This document shows, piece after piece, positions 1-8,345 of a stretch of DNA of 64,000 bases (position 1 is the stretch's first letter; every line of letters begins with the position of its first letter). The DNA is from Acidobacteriota bacterium (GTDB taxonomy: Bacteria > Acidobacteriota > Terriglobia > Terriglobales > Acidobacteriaceae), in assembly GCA_021846985.1 (NCBI GenBank), contig JAJZVX010000005.1, positions 62,001 through 126,000 on the forward strand, given 5' to 3'. The position numbers were made by a program, and so were the translations under genes. The notes below the pieces were generated by a model. That model did no database searches, had not been told where the DNA came from, and saw only the letters and a program-made list of their open reading frames with translations.

Positions 1-256
1 TCGAGAAGAAGCTTCTGCATCGAGAATCCCCGCACGGCAACGAGCCGAGAATGTTCAATACGATGTTTGTGGAAGCCCGCCAGCCATCCTGGTGGATGAG
101 AGAATCAGGCTTCTGGGAGCATATACGTCCATTCCGGCCAGCCGGTTCAATGCCCGCCCCGGAGATGACGCATGGCAGCAAACACCAGCGCGGGCAGAGT
201 GCGGACGCGGCCGTGCGCCTGCTTTTCTTCCTGCCAGGAAGACCGGGGCGGTGTGC
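1..256. other. no supported gene
   Basis: The 256 bases before the end of the ADOP permease gene carry no reading frame with a convincing start, ribosome-binding site or recognisable protein. Short open frames here look like by-products of high GC. Confidence 0.5.
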
Positions 257-2755
257 TCATTCGGCGCGCAAAGCCTCAACCGGATCGACCTTCGCGGCGC
301 GGCGCGCCGGAACCCAGCAGGCCAGCAGGGCGGCAAACAGCAGCGCCGCCGCGCCCAGAGCGTAGGTCTCCCCATCGGTGGCGGTGACGGCGTAAAGCTG
401 GCTTTCGAGAGAACTGCCCAGCGCCCACGCTCCCAACAGGCCCGCGACCACTCCCGGAACGACCAGCGCCAGGCCCCGCAACAAAACGTTGCCAATCACC
501 TTGCGCGGCGACGCGCCCAGCGCCATGCGAATGCCGATCTCGCGCGAGCGCCGGCCCACGTTGAACGCCAGAACCCCATACAGCCCCACGGAAGCCAGAA
601 TGAGCGCGACGGCAGCGAAGCCACTCAAAAGCCTGGCCTGGAACGTACGCGTGGCGATGGAAGCCGAAACGCGCGCGGCCAGCGGTTCCACGTCGTAGAC
701 GGCCTCCGTGGTGGTCATGCGGCGCAGCTGATTTTTGGCCGCTTCCACCAAAAGCGCGGGGTTGCCGCGCGTGCGCAGGATCAGCGAAAACTCCGGGAAG
801 GCCGGGAACTGCCGCAGCGAGAGATAGAACTCCTCGTAGTCGGACTGTCCCAGGTTGTCCTGCGTGGTGTCGCCCACCACACCAATGACCGTGCCGTGCG
901 CGACCTCGATGTCCGGCGGACCAATCAGGATGACTTTGCCGATGGGATCCTGGCCGGGCCAGTAGCGCCGGGCAAAGCTGCGCGTCACAACAACGTCGAA
1001 AGGAATCTTTTGTAACGCCCCGATAATCTCCGCCATGCCGGGATTCTGAGAAGCGAAAGACGGCATCGGCTCGGAGCCGGTAAAAACGTGCCCCTGCAGA
1101 AGCGGAATGCCCATCACGGCAAAGTAGTCGCGGCTCACCACGCGAAAGGAGGCCGTGGGAAAATCGGCCGGCGCGGGCGTGGGCCGATCCGGCAGATGAA
1201 ACTGATTGTGCGAGTCGTTGAAGTCGAAGGCCAGATTGCTGGTGGCCGCGGCCGACTCCACGCCGGGAAGCTCGGCCAGCCGCTCGGCGGCGGTCTCGTA
1301 GAAGGTGCCCACCTGCGACGGCGATCCGCCCAGACGCGCCTTGGGGGAAGCCAGATGCAGAGACAGCACATGGGCCGGCTCGTAGCCCAGCGTCCGGTTC
1401 GACAGAGACCAGAGACTGCGCAGAAGGAGCCCGGCAGAAACGAGCAGCAGCGTGGCGCAGGCCACCTGGGCCACAATCAGCAATCCAGGCACGCGGCTGT
1501 GGGAGCGGAAAGAGAGGCTGGCCGCGCTGCGGTCCTTCAGAACATCGTTGGGGCTGGCGTGCGAAAGCTGCCAGGCGGGAACCAGTCCGAAACCCGCGCC
1601 CGTGAGCAGCGTAATGAGCACGGCGAAGGCCTCCACGCGGAGACTGATGAAGGAACCCGCTCCGGCATAAAGCTGCAGAACGGCGAAAGGAACCAGCGAG
1701 TGCAGCGTAGCGCCCAGCGCGCTGGCCAGCAGCAGGCCCAGGCCTCCACCCAGGGCGGCAAGCAGAAGGCTCTCGACCATCAACTGGCCCACCAGGCGCA
1801 TGCGGCCCGCGCCCAGGGCAATGCGCACCGCCATCTCCCGCTCGCGCGCCAGCGAGCGCGCCAGTGACAGCGTGGCGATGTTCACGCAGACAATCAGTAG
1901 CACCATGCCCACAGCGGCCATCAGCAGGAGCTGCTGCTGCCGCGAGTCGCCAACCAGGTACTGGTGCAGCCCCATCACGGTAACGCCAACGCCGTTGTTG
2001 CTCTTCGGGTAAAGCTGCGCAAGATGGGCCGCGATGGACTCCATGTCGCCGCGCGCGGCGGCCAGAGTCACGCCGGCCTTCAATCGGCCAACCACCGTTG
2101 CGTTGCTGTGGTTGTTGCGCGTTTGCATGTAGAGCTGATCGACAAACGGACCCAGCGGCAAAAACAGATCGGCATGGTCGTAGAAGACAAAGGCGCGCGG
2201 AAGAACGCCCACGATGGTGGCAGCCTTGCCGTCAATGCTCACGGAGCGGCCCACAACGCCGGCGTCGGCATGGAAGCGGCGGGTCCAGGTGTCGTAAGGG
2301 AGCAGCAGGACAAGCGGAGAGCCGGTGCGGTCGTCAGCCTCCGTAAGGTCGCGCCCCAGCATGGGCTGCAAACCCAGCACCTTCAAAAAATCGTGATCCA
2401 CCAGAACGGTCGCCATCCGGTCCGTGCCTGCGGCCGTGGTCATATTCACAGAGTTGCTGGTGCGATAGATGGCCAGGGCGGAAAACACAGTTTGCTGACG
2501 CTGCCAGTCGATGAAATCCGGATACGCCACCGGCATGGCGCCACTGGCTTTGAGCGGAGCCTCCGAGATGTGCACGAGCCGGTTCGCATCCGGGTATGGC
2601 AGCGCGCGAAAAAGCGTCGCATTCAGCACCCCAAAGAAGGCCGTGTTGGCGCCAATGCCCAGGGCGAGCGTGGCCACGGCCACGGTGGTGAATGCTGGAC
2701 TTTTGCGCAGTTGGCGCGCGGCGTAGAGCGCGTCTTGCTTCAGAAAGTTCATCAT
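257..2755 (-). CDS. ADOP-family ABC transporter permease (MacB/FtsX-like)
   Basis: A protein of about 832 aa with two tandem copies of the MacB periplasmic core plus FtsX membrane domain. An N-terminal helix (near residues 20-45) precedes the first periplasmic domain. A three-helix FtsX block lies in the middle, a second periplasmic domain follows, and a C-terminal FtsX block ends in DPVEALRAE, the usual end of MacB-type permeases. This is the acidobacterial duplicated orphan permease family, which is expanded in these genomes and lacks an adjacent ATPase; none is seen here. Substrate unknown; MacB relatives act as mechanotransmitters for export rather than as classical pores. The start was chosen at one of two adjacent ATGs (2755 or 2752) because GGAGG lies just upstream and the family begins MNFLxQD. 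The open frame extends 23 codons further without support. Confidence 0.93.
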   Translation of the reverse strand: MMNFLKQDALYAARQLRKSPAFTTVAVATLALGIGANTAFFGVLNATLFRALPYPDANRLVHISEAPLKASGAMPVAYPDFIDWQRQQTVFSALAIYRTSNSVNMTTAAGTDRMATVLVDHDFLKVLGLQPMLGRDLTEADDRTGSPLVLLLPYDTWTRRFHADAGVVGRSVSIDGKAATIVGVLPRAFVFYDHADLFLPLGPFVDQLYMQTRNNHSNATVVGRLKAGVTLAAARGDMESIAAHLAQLYPKSNNGVGVTVMGLHQYLVGDSRQQQLLLMAAVGMVLLIVCVNIATLSLARSLAREREMAVRIALGAGRMRLVGQLMVESLLLAALGGGLGLLLASALGATLHSLVPFAVLQLYAGAGSFISLRVEAFAVLITLLTGAGFGLVPAWQLSHASPNDVLKDRSAASLSFRSHSRVPGLLIVAQVACATLLLVSAGLLLRSLWSLSNRTLGYEPAHVLSLHLASPKARLGGSPSQVGTFYETAAERLAELPGVESAAATSNLAFDFNDSHNQFHLPDRPTPAPADFPTASFRVVSRDYFAVMGIPLLQGHVFTGSEPMPSFASQNPGMAEIIGALQKIPFDVVVTRSFARRYWPGQDPIGKVILIGPPDIEVAHGTVIGVVGDTTQDNLGQSDYEEFYLSLRQFPAFPEFSLILRTRGNPALLVEAAKNQLRRMTTTEAVYDVEPLAARVSASIATRTFQARLLSGFAAVALILASVGLYGVLAFNVGRRSREIGIRMALGASPRKVIGNVLLRGLALVVPGVVAGLLGAWALGSSLESQLYAVTATDGETYALGAAALLFAALLACWVPARRAAKVDPVEALRAE

Positions 2756-3076
2756 CAGCCTAAGCCTTCCTCCAACCTTGGCACGCGGGACGGACGTACC
2801 GGGATTCCAGCTATCTGGTAGCAATCGGCATGCCAGACGATTAAGGGGGAAGTTAGCCTTGTTTTCATAAAGTTACGGAGGGATACGCGATTTCGTCCGA
2901 CCGCCACGCCGTTCGCTTCCGGCCAGTTTTTTACGAAAATGAACAGTGCGGCCACAGGCAGCTATCACGAAGAGCAATCGCAGCAGCAGGAGACAAAATC
3001 AGCAAGGGGAGAGCCGTCATCAGCACTCCCCTGCCCCACGCGGAACGTGCGGGGCCGCACGGCCACGACTTGGCGC
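2756..3076. other. intergenic, no gene seen
   Basis: About 320 bases between the ADOP permease and the SDR gene. It must contain the permease promoter and the SDR 3' end. Both overlapping plus-strand frames lack a ribosome-binding site and resemble no protein I know. No strong terminator hairpin was seen. Confidence 0.45.
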
Positions 3077-3865
3077 TCACACTGTCTTCAGCATTCCGCC
3101 ATCCACAAAGTACGCTGCCCCAACGCAATACGACGCCCGTTCCGAGCACAGAAACACAAAAAAGTCCGCCAGCTCCGCCGGCGTCGCAAAGCGTTTGATC
3201 GGCGCATGCTCGTCGGCCACCGACTGCAGATACCCTTCCCAGTCGCCGCCCTTCTGCGCCGTCAGAGCTTTGGCCGTCTTGATCCAGTCCGGCGTCAGGA
3301 TCAGTCCGGGATTGATTGTGTTCACGCGAATTTTCTTCTTGATCAGCTCGGTCGCCAGGCACTTTGAAAACATCATCAGCGCAGCCTTCGTCGTGTTGTA
3401 GATCGGCTCATACCACAGCGGCTGCGCCGCGCAAATGGACGCGTTGTGGAGGATCACGCCGCCGCCCCGCGCCTCCATCAGCGGAGCCAGTCCTCGTGCC
3501 AGCCGCACCGCCGCCATCACGTGCAGCTCCCAGTAGTACTGCCACTTCGCGTCCTCCGACTCCAGCACGGTCTCGTTCGATCCCGTCCCGGCGTTGTTGA
3601 TCAGAATGTCCACCCCACCGGCCTTCTTGGCCGCCTCGATCAGCGCCCCGGTCCCCTCCGCCGTTGCCACGTCGCAGGCCACCGGCGCCGCCTTCACCCC
3701 AAACGCCTTCGCAATCCGTGCCGCCTCCGCGCTCAACCGCTCGCTATTGCGCGCCGCCAGCACCAGGTCCACGCCCTCGGCCGCCAGCCCCTCGGCCACC
3801 GCCAGCCCAATGCCCACACTTCCGCCCGTAATCGCCGCAACCTTCCCCTTCAGTCCGAGATTCAT
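3077..3865 (-). CDS. short-chain dehydrogenase/reductase (SDR)
   Basis: A 262-aa classical SDR oxidoreductase using NAD(P)H in a Rossmann fold. The nucleotide-binding glycine motif TGGSVGIG is at residues 13-20 and the structural NNAG at 90-93. The catalytic Ser is near 143 and the YxxxK pair is Tyr156/Lys160. The end, YFVDGGMLKTV, is typical of the 3-oxoacyl-ACP-reductase-like branch. Length is normal. The start at 3865 has AGGAG seven bases upstream. A TATACT box lies about 39 bases before the ATG. The substrate cannot be read from sequence, and neighbours give no pathway clue. Confidence 0.92.
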   Translation of the reverse strand: MNLGLKGKVAAITGGSVGIGLAVAEGLAAEGVDLVLAARNSERLSAEAARIAKAFGVKAAPVACDVATAEGTGALIEAAKKAGGVDILINNAGTGSNETVLESEDAKWQYYWELHVMAAVRLARGLAPLMEARGGGVILHNASICAAQPLWYEPIYNTTKAALMMFSKCLATELIKKKIRVNTINPGLILTPDWIKTAKALTAQKGGDWEGYLQSVADEHAPIKRFATPAELADFFVFLCSERASYCVGAAYFVDGGMLKTV

Positions 3866-3903
3866 CTCCGTTCTCCTGCCCGCTCTGGATTTTTGCTAGC
3901 GCA

Positions 3904-3909
3904 AGTATA
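3904..3909 (-). promoter_or_regulatory. possible -10 box of the SDR gene
   Basis: TATACT on the minus strand, 39 bases upstream of the SDR start codon, next to CTAGC-rich AT-containing sequence in an otherwise GC-rich region. No convincing -35 hexamer was found at 16-18 bp. Confidence 0.3.
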
Positions 3910-4114
3910 GAATTCCCCTTCCCAGCCGCGCGCAGAACTCTCCACGGCAATCCGGCGCGCCCATCCCTCCTTCCGCCTCAACGCCCGGGCAGGCACACGC
4001 GCTCCTGACAGGGAAGGCCGTCCCAGACGCCGCAGCAGACCTCTCTCTTCCGCGCACAAAGAGCATTTTCGCGGCCCGCGTGCGCATCCACGGCCGCGGC
4101 TCCGATGATCTTCA

Positions 4115-4273
4115 CTATTTCGTGGCGTTCCCCGCGCACTCCTCGTGGCCGCAGTGGCAAATCATCACCGTCTGCCCCGCCGTACCCTCGCAATACGCGC
4201 TGCAATACTTGTTCTTCCCGGTTGGAACACAGCTACAGACAGGGTTCGCACACTTCTTCTTGTTCTCACTCAT
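4115..4273 (-). CDS. bacterial metallothionein (SmtA/BmtA-like)
   Basis: A 52-aa cysteine-rich protein. Eight cysteines (8, 13, 15, 24, 28, 39, 41, 46) and two histidines (40, 43) follow the bacterial metallothionein pattern: CxxxxCxC, then YCSxxC, then CxCGHxxC. Such proteins bind Zn, Cd or Cu in a thiolate cluster and buffer or detoxify these metals in the cytoplasm. SmtA of Synechococcus has nine Cys and two His, so this is one ligand short. The start MSENKKK was chosen because AAGGGG lies just upstream; an in-frame extension of eight residues is less likely. It stands alone between the SDR gene and the secreted pair; no SmtB-type repressor is adjacent. Confidence 0.85.
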   Translation of the reverse strand: MSENKKKCANPVCSCVPTGKNKYCSAYCEGTAGQTVMICHCGHEECAGNATK

Positions 4274-4443
4274 GCTGTCCCCTTTCGTACCGCCCACAGT
4301 GGTTCCTGGACTGTTTTACCTCCAAACCAGTTCTGCGCAGCAGATTTATTCTCAGATGCTGTGTTCTTCGTCACACCCGCCGCTCCGGCCATCGTTTCTC
4401 CCGCCTCTCAGGTCGATATGGGCCGCAACGCTCTGACTGCCGT

Positions 4444-5577
4444 TCAAGGCAGAACCCGCATCTCCGCGCGAAAGAGATGAAAGTCAGTGAAGGTGACGTC
4501 ATTCAGGAACTCCCGGGCGGGAAAGTCGATCCGCGCTCCCGCGGAGTCCACGCCGTGGAAGCCGGCCGCCCGGGAAAGAGCCACTCCCCTTACCGGGCAG
4601 ATATATGGACGGCCGCCGATGGTCACTGAACCGTATTCCACCGCAATGCCCGATTGGAATCCTCTGCCCAACCAGTCCGTGTCCGATTCAACCGTCAGCC
4701 GCAGAATGGTTCCATCTTCCGGGTCCACGGCGATTTCCCCGTGATAGGCAGGCGATTGGGGCTCGACTTCGTCTCCCAGCGGCGTCAGCGAGACGCTCTC
4801 GTGCGAGTTTTCCGCGGGCACCGCATAGCCCAGAACGGCGAGGGGGCCGGAGGCGCCCTTCTCCCAATGGCTCCAGAAAATCCGGCTGTGAAGCGCATCG
4901 CCTACGACCACCGCCAGGATGGGCCCGAATTCGCCTGAAGTGGTCAGCCCAGCTGTCAGCAAGTCAGACTGGCCGTCTGTCTCATCTCCGCTTTTGCCCC
5001 CGCCGCTTCCATCGGCCGCAACCTCCCATCCATGCCGCTCCGTGACCACGACGGCCGTACTGCTCACCGCGTGAAACAACCCCGGCGTGGAAGGTGTTTC
5101 CGGGTCGGCGATGAGAGGCTGAAGAAACCCCTTGTGCCTGCCGTGCCTGGTCCTTCGCTGCTGCTGGTCGTCAAAGTGGATGGTGGTGCGTTTGGCCAAG
5201 AAGTCGGGTAGCCGGGGCACCGTTGTCTTCACATACTCAACCATCCGGGAGACGATCTGTTTCTGCGTTGCGGCATCGGGCGCTGCGAGTGCGGGGATCT
5301 CGGACGCGGGCAGATGGAGAAAGGCCGAAGCGTCCGCCAAGGCCAGCAGCGCCGTGCGGGTCTCCGAGCCCGGAAAGCTCTCCTGCCAGCGGGCAAGCCG
5401 CGCCGAGCTTGCCCGCTCGGTCAACTCCAGGCCGGCGAGCATCTTTGCGGCCTTGGCATCCGGCTGGCCGCGCTCCTGCGCCAGCAACTCTTCCACCTGC
5501 TGAACGTTCACCCGCTTGGCCGCCAGCGCCCCCGGAGTCAACCCTGCCAGCAACAACAGAAAGACGATCTTGCGCAC
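4444..5577 (-). CDS. secreted protein of unknown function
   Basis: A 377-aa exported protein that I do not recognise by function. Residues 1-19 form a signal peptide (MRK, hydrophobic core, cleavage after ALA). The rest is soluble, with no membrane helix. It ends in a conserved-looking block, NDVTFTDFHLFRAEMRVLP. A Gly/Asp-rich low-complexity stretch lies near residues 190-205. The start is GTG at 5577, with AAGAGG six bases upstream. It lies 33 bases downstream of the VWFA-related gene on the same strand, so both are probably one transcript and may work together outside the inner membrane. Confidence 0.8.
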   Translation of the reverse strand: MRKIVFLLLLAGLTPGALAAKRVNVQQVEELLAQERGQPDAKAAKMLAGLELTERASSARLARWQESFPGSETRTALLALADASAFLHLPASEIPALAAPDAATQKQIVSRMVEYVKTTVPRLPDFLAKRTTIHFDDQQQRRTRHGRHKGFLQPLIADPETPSTPGLFHAVSSTAVVVTERHGWEVAADGSGGGKSGDETDGQSDLLTAGLTTSGEFGPILAVVVGDALHSRIFWSHWEKGASGPLAVLGYAVPAENSHESVSLTPLGDEVEPQSPAYHGEIAVDPEDGTILRLTVESDTDWLGRGFQSGIAVEYGSVTIGGRPYICPVRGVALSRAAGFHGVDSAGARIDFPAREFLNDVTFTDFHLFRAEMRVLP

Positions 5578-5610
5578 AAAGCACCTCTTGCCCGGTTGAC
5601 CCTCTCGCCG

Positions 5611-6729
5611 TCACTTCCCAGGCTGGTTGTAATAACCGGTGCGGGTGCGAAGCTTAAGCCCCGGCCGGTCGATCTTCATCTCCAGATCGTGATACTCGTT
5701 GGGCTTGTGCGCGGGCGGCGGATCAAACGTGATGGTGTAAAAGGCGCTGGCGTCAGCCACGCAGCGGTTGATCTGTGCCGTCATGTTGTTATCTGGTCCC
5801 AGAACCAATCCGCCACTCTGCTCCGCCAGCACGCCCAGCGTCAAATTCGCCGGCGCAGCGTCGTTCGGCTTTGTCACGCCCTTCAGGAACATCTCGAAGT
5901 AATCGTTCCTCACATAATTCCCCAGGGTTACGCTGTAGAGAGTGATGCGCGCCTGGCGCAGCCTGGTGGAAAGCTCGACAATCGAGGCAAATACTTGCTC
6001 CTCTATCTTGGGAGGCAGGATGCCGCCCATCGCCTGCACATCGAAGAGCGGCCAGCCCGGCCCGCCCCAGATCAGCAGCTTTCTGCCGGGTTTTTGCGCT
6101 TCCGCCTGGGCAATGCGGTCGAGCAACTGGATCGATTGCAGAAAGCTATCCCAGCCGTCGGCGCCCTCTCGCGCGGTCCTGCGTAAAATGCGGTCCATGC
6201 TCTCCAGTTCCGCGGCCTCTACCTTGCCATCCATCGAAGGCCTTGGCTGCGCGCTCACTCCGTCGTAGACAAGCGAAAAGACGGAAACCGGCTCGGCCAA
6301 ATGGCCGTCATTCTGGAGGAGGAATTTCTCCATCTCCTGCGTGAAAAAGGTAACGTCCCGGTAGCTGAAGTTCAGGGCGTCGACCAGGAGGATCACCTCC
6401 ACCGGCGAGTTGGCAGCTTGAGGGGTTCCGTGAAATGGGTGAAAAGAGAGAATGGGCGTGGGATGATGATTGTCCAGCAGAGTGAAGTCGGCAAGGTCGA
6501 GTCCGCTCACGGGATGGCCCCTCTTATCGGTCACCACCACGTCCAACTTGATGCGGCCTTCCTTCTTTTCGGCTCCCACAGAAGTGCGCCCAGCACTTTG
6601 AGCCGTGATGGGGCTGGATGGGGATGCCTGCTGCGCCGTCAGTCCAGCGCCGTCAGGCGGCTGCTGGGGTAACCCCAACCGCGGAAATCCCAAACAAAAC
6701 ATCAGGACAATGGACTGGCAAACTCTCAT
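5611..6729 (-). CDS. VWFA-related acidobacterial domain protein
   Basis: A 372-aa exported protein with a signal peptide (residues 1-21). After a Pro/Gln/Ser-rich linker comes the block IKLDVVVTDKRGHPVSGL and then DFTLLDNxxP, which opens the family known as 'VWFA-related Acidobacterial domain'. The central von Willebrand A-like fold has a modified metal site, VDALNFS, in place of DxSxS. The C-terminal part contains YYNQPGK, typical of the end of this family. Function is unknown; these proteins are abundant in acidobacteria and probably mediate binding in the periplasm or outside the cell. The start has GAGG seven bases upstream. The unknown exported protein follows 33 bases later. Confidence 0.88.
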   Translation of the reverse strand: MRVCQSIVLMFCLGFPRLGLPQQPPDGAGLTAQQASPSSPITAQSAGRTSVGAEKKEGRIKLDVVVTDKRGHPVSGLDLADFTLLDNHHPTPILSFHPFHGTPQAANSPVEVILLVDALNFSYRDVTFFTQEMEKFLLQNDGHLAEPVSVFSLVYDGVSAQPRPSMDGKVEAAELESMDRILRRTAREGADGWDSFLQSIQLLDRIAQAEAQKPGRKLLIWGGPGWPLFDVQAMGGILPPKIEEQVFASIVELSTRLRQARITLYSVTLGNYVRNDYFEMFLKGVTKPNDAAPANLTLGVLAEQSGGLVLGPDNNMTAQINRCVADASAFYTITFDPPPAHKPNEYHDLEMKIDRPGLKLRTRTGYYNQPGK

Positions 6730-7041
6730 TCCATCACCTCGCCATCTTTCACGGGAGTGAAGCTTGACGAGACTTCTCTCCTGAAACTCACGAACCTTCG
6801 ACCCGCAAGGTTAGAGGATGCTACCGAAGCCTCGGTCCTCTCATCCCCGCAAAGTTACGGCTGCTTGTACCAAGCGCTGATTGCCGAACATCCATCATTG
6901 TACGGGATGGCGTCATCCCTGAACGGGAGCACGAATTGCGCCTCTGGCGCGCAAATCAAGGCATTGAGCCCGCATCCAATCAATTCCATACCCACATCTG
7001 TATCCCCATCGCCTCTGCTATACTTTTAGAGTTCACCCCAG
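6730..7041. other. intergenic region before tRNA-Leu
   Basis: About 310 bases between the start of the VWFA-related gene and the tRNA. It holds the promoters of both. A 90-codon plus-strand frame (6757-7029) was judged non-coding. Apart from the TATACT box near the tRNA, nothing else is recognisable. Confidence 0.5.
7019..7024 (+). promoter_or_regulatory. tRNA-Leu promoter -10 box
   Basis: TATACT preceded by TGC (extended -10 type), 17 bases before the mature tRNA 5' end. That places the transcription start about 10 bases before the tRNA. No good -35 hexamer is visible. Confidence 0.5.
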
Positions 7042-7128
7042 GCGGAGGTGGCGAAATTGGCAGACGCACTAGCTTGAGGTGCTAGCGCCTCACAAGGCAT
7101 AGGGGTTCAAGTCCCCTCCTCCGCACCA
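7042..7128 (+). tRNA. tRNA-Leu (anticodon GAG)
   Basis: An 87-nt class II tRNA. The acceptor stem GCGGAGG pairs with CCTCCGC, followed by discriminator A and an encoded CCA end. The anticodon arm is CTAGC-TTGAGGT-GCTAG, with anticodon GAG at 7076-7078 reading CUC/CUU leucine codons. A long variable arm follows, as expected for tRNA-Leu. The T arm contains GGTTCAAGTCC. secG follows 53 bases downstream. Confidence 0.97.
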
Positions 7129-7181
7129 AGGATTTTTCTCCCCCGGCCTGCCGGGCGAGAGTCTGGAAAGCAGCCTACAAG

Positions 7182-7487
7182 ATGAATTTTCTCGTTTATT
7201 TCGTAATTGCCGTGCATGTGATTGTCTGTCTCTTCCTGATTGGTGTGGTTCTGCTTCAGCAGGGCAAGGCGGCCGACCTGGCCGGAGCCTTCGGTGGAGC
7301 CGGTTCGCAGACGGCCTTTGGCCCGCGCGCCGCAGCCAATATGCTCACCCGCCTTACCACGTGGTCGGCGGTCATCTTCATGGTCACCTCCATTACCCTC
7401 ACCATCCTCTACGAGAAGTCCACCGGCTCCCACTCGGTCCTCGATCAGTCCACGCACTCATCGGCGCCGGCAAAGTCAGGCAAGTAG
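7182..7487 (+). CDS. secG: preprotein translocase subunit SecG
   Basis: A 101-aa inner-membrane protein that assists SecYE during Sec-dependent protein export. It has two transmembrane helices (about residues 3-20 and 57-76). Between them is the conserved loop LLQQGKAADLAGAFGGAGSQ, which identifies SecG. The C-terminal tail is Ser/His-rich and variable. It is placed just after tRNA-Leu, a frequent arrangement for secG. The ribosome-binding site is weak (GGAAAG, spaced widely). A GC hairpin follows the gene. Confidence 0.96.
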   Translation: MNFLVYFVIAVHVIVCLFLIGVVLLQQGKAADLAGAFGGAGSQTAFGPRAAANMLTRLTTWSAVIFMVTSITLTILYEKSTGSHSVLDQSTHSSAPAKSGK

Positions 7488-7517
7488 TTAGCAGGCTTTC
7501 ACCCTTCCGTTCCTCCC

Positions 7518-7545
7518 GGCGGCAGGCCTTCGGCTTGCCGCCTTT
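7518..7545 (+). terminator. terminator-like hairpin after secG
   Basis: GGCGGCAGGCC, a TTC loop, then GGCTTGCCGCC: an 11-bp stem with one G-T pair, followed by TTT. It lies 31 bases after the secG stop. Confidence 0.6.
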
Positions 7546-7645
7546 GCCTGACGTGCCTCGTTTTTTCCTCTGGGCCTCTCTTAACGTTCGGTCACGCGCC
7601 TTGGTCGCGCGCAAGATCCCGCAAGCGTCTTTCCGTACGCAACGC

Positions 7646-7651
7646 TAGAAT
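7646..7651 (+). promoter_or_regulatory. -10 box placed for a leaderless transcript
   Basis: TAGAAT exactly 6 bases before the ATG of the MBL-fold gene. With normal spacing, transcription would begin at or next to the start codon. There is no Shine-Dalgarno sequence. Confidence 0.45.
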
Positions 7652-7657
7652 TGAATC

Positions 7658-8290
7658 ATGATTCTTGAGACCTTCCCGGTGGGCCCGTTGCAATGCAACT
7701 GCACCCTGCTTGGCGATGAACAGGCCGGCGAAGCCATCGTCATCGACCCCGGCGACGAGATTGGCCGCATTCATCATCGCCTCTCCGAACTTGGCCTCAA
7801 GCTCAGGCAGATTCTCGTCACGCACGCCCACATCGACCACATCGGCGGCGCGCTTCGTCTGAAACGCCTCACCGGAGCGCCCATCTATCTCAACGAAAAC
7901 GACCTGCCTTTACTCCAGACTCTGGATACCCAGGCCGCCTGGCTCGGCATGGCCGTCCCGGAAAGTGCGCCCCCCGATGAGTCTCTTGCCGACAGCCTCA
8001 TCGTCGGTCTCGGCAGCTATCCCGCTCAGGTCCTCCATACCCCCGGCCACACCCAGGGCTCGGTCTGCCTCCACTTCGCCCCGCTCAACCTCCTCGTGGC
8101 GGGCGACACTCTCTTTGCCGGCAGCATTGGGCGCACTGACCTGCCCGGCGGCAACTATCCGCAGATCGTCGATTCCATTCGTGACCGCCTGCTCGCACTG
8201 CCCGGCGAAACCCGCGTCCTCACCGGCCACGGACCCCACACCACCATCGGCGAAGAGCGCCGCACCAACCCCTTCCTGCAAGGCCGGTAG
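7658..8290 (+). CDS. MBL-fold metallo-hydrolase, glyoxalase II-like
   Basis: A 210-aa single-domain metallo-beta-lactamase-fold hydrolase. The dinuclear metal motif HAHIDH is at residues 56-61. Further metal ligands are in HTPGHTQGS and GDTLFAGSIGRTD, and the last His is in LTGHGPHT. This arrangement, with no C-terminal glyoxalase II domain, matches the short YcbL-type thioester hydrolases, which cleave S-lactoylglutathione-like thioesters. The true substrate is uncertain. There is no ribosome-binding site; TAGAAT six bases before the ATG suggests a leaderless message. It is convergent with the aminotransferase gene. Confidence 0.9.
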   Translation: MILETFPVGPLQCNCTLLGDEQAGEAIVIDPGDEIGRIHHRLSELGLKLRQILVTHAHIDHIGGALRLKRLTGAPIYLNENDLPLLQTLDTQAAWLGMAVPESAPPDESLADSLIVGLGSYPAQVLHTPGHTQGSVCLHFAPLNLLVAGDTLFAGSIGRTDLPGGNYPQIVDSIRDRLLALPGETRVLTGHGPHTTIGEERRTNPFLQGR

Positions 8291-8345
8291 AGTTGCGCTC
8301 CTCAAGCGCTATCTCATTCTTTATCAATCCATTAAATCTCCAAAC

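Noticed and set aside
6757-7029. 90-codon plus-strand frame before tRNA-Leu
   Set aside because: No ribosome-binding site, it overlaps the tRNA promoter, and the translation is not protein-like.
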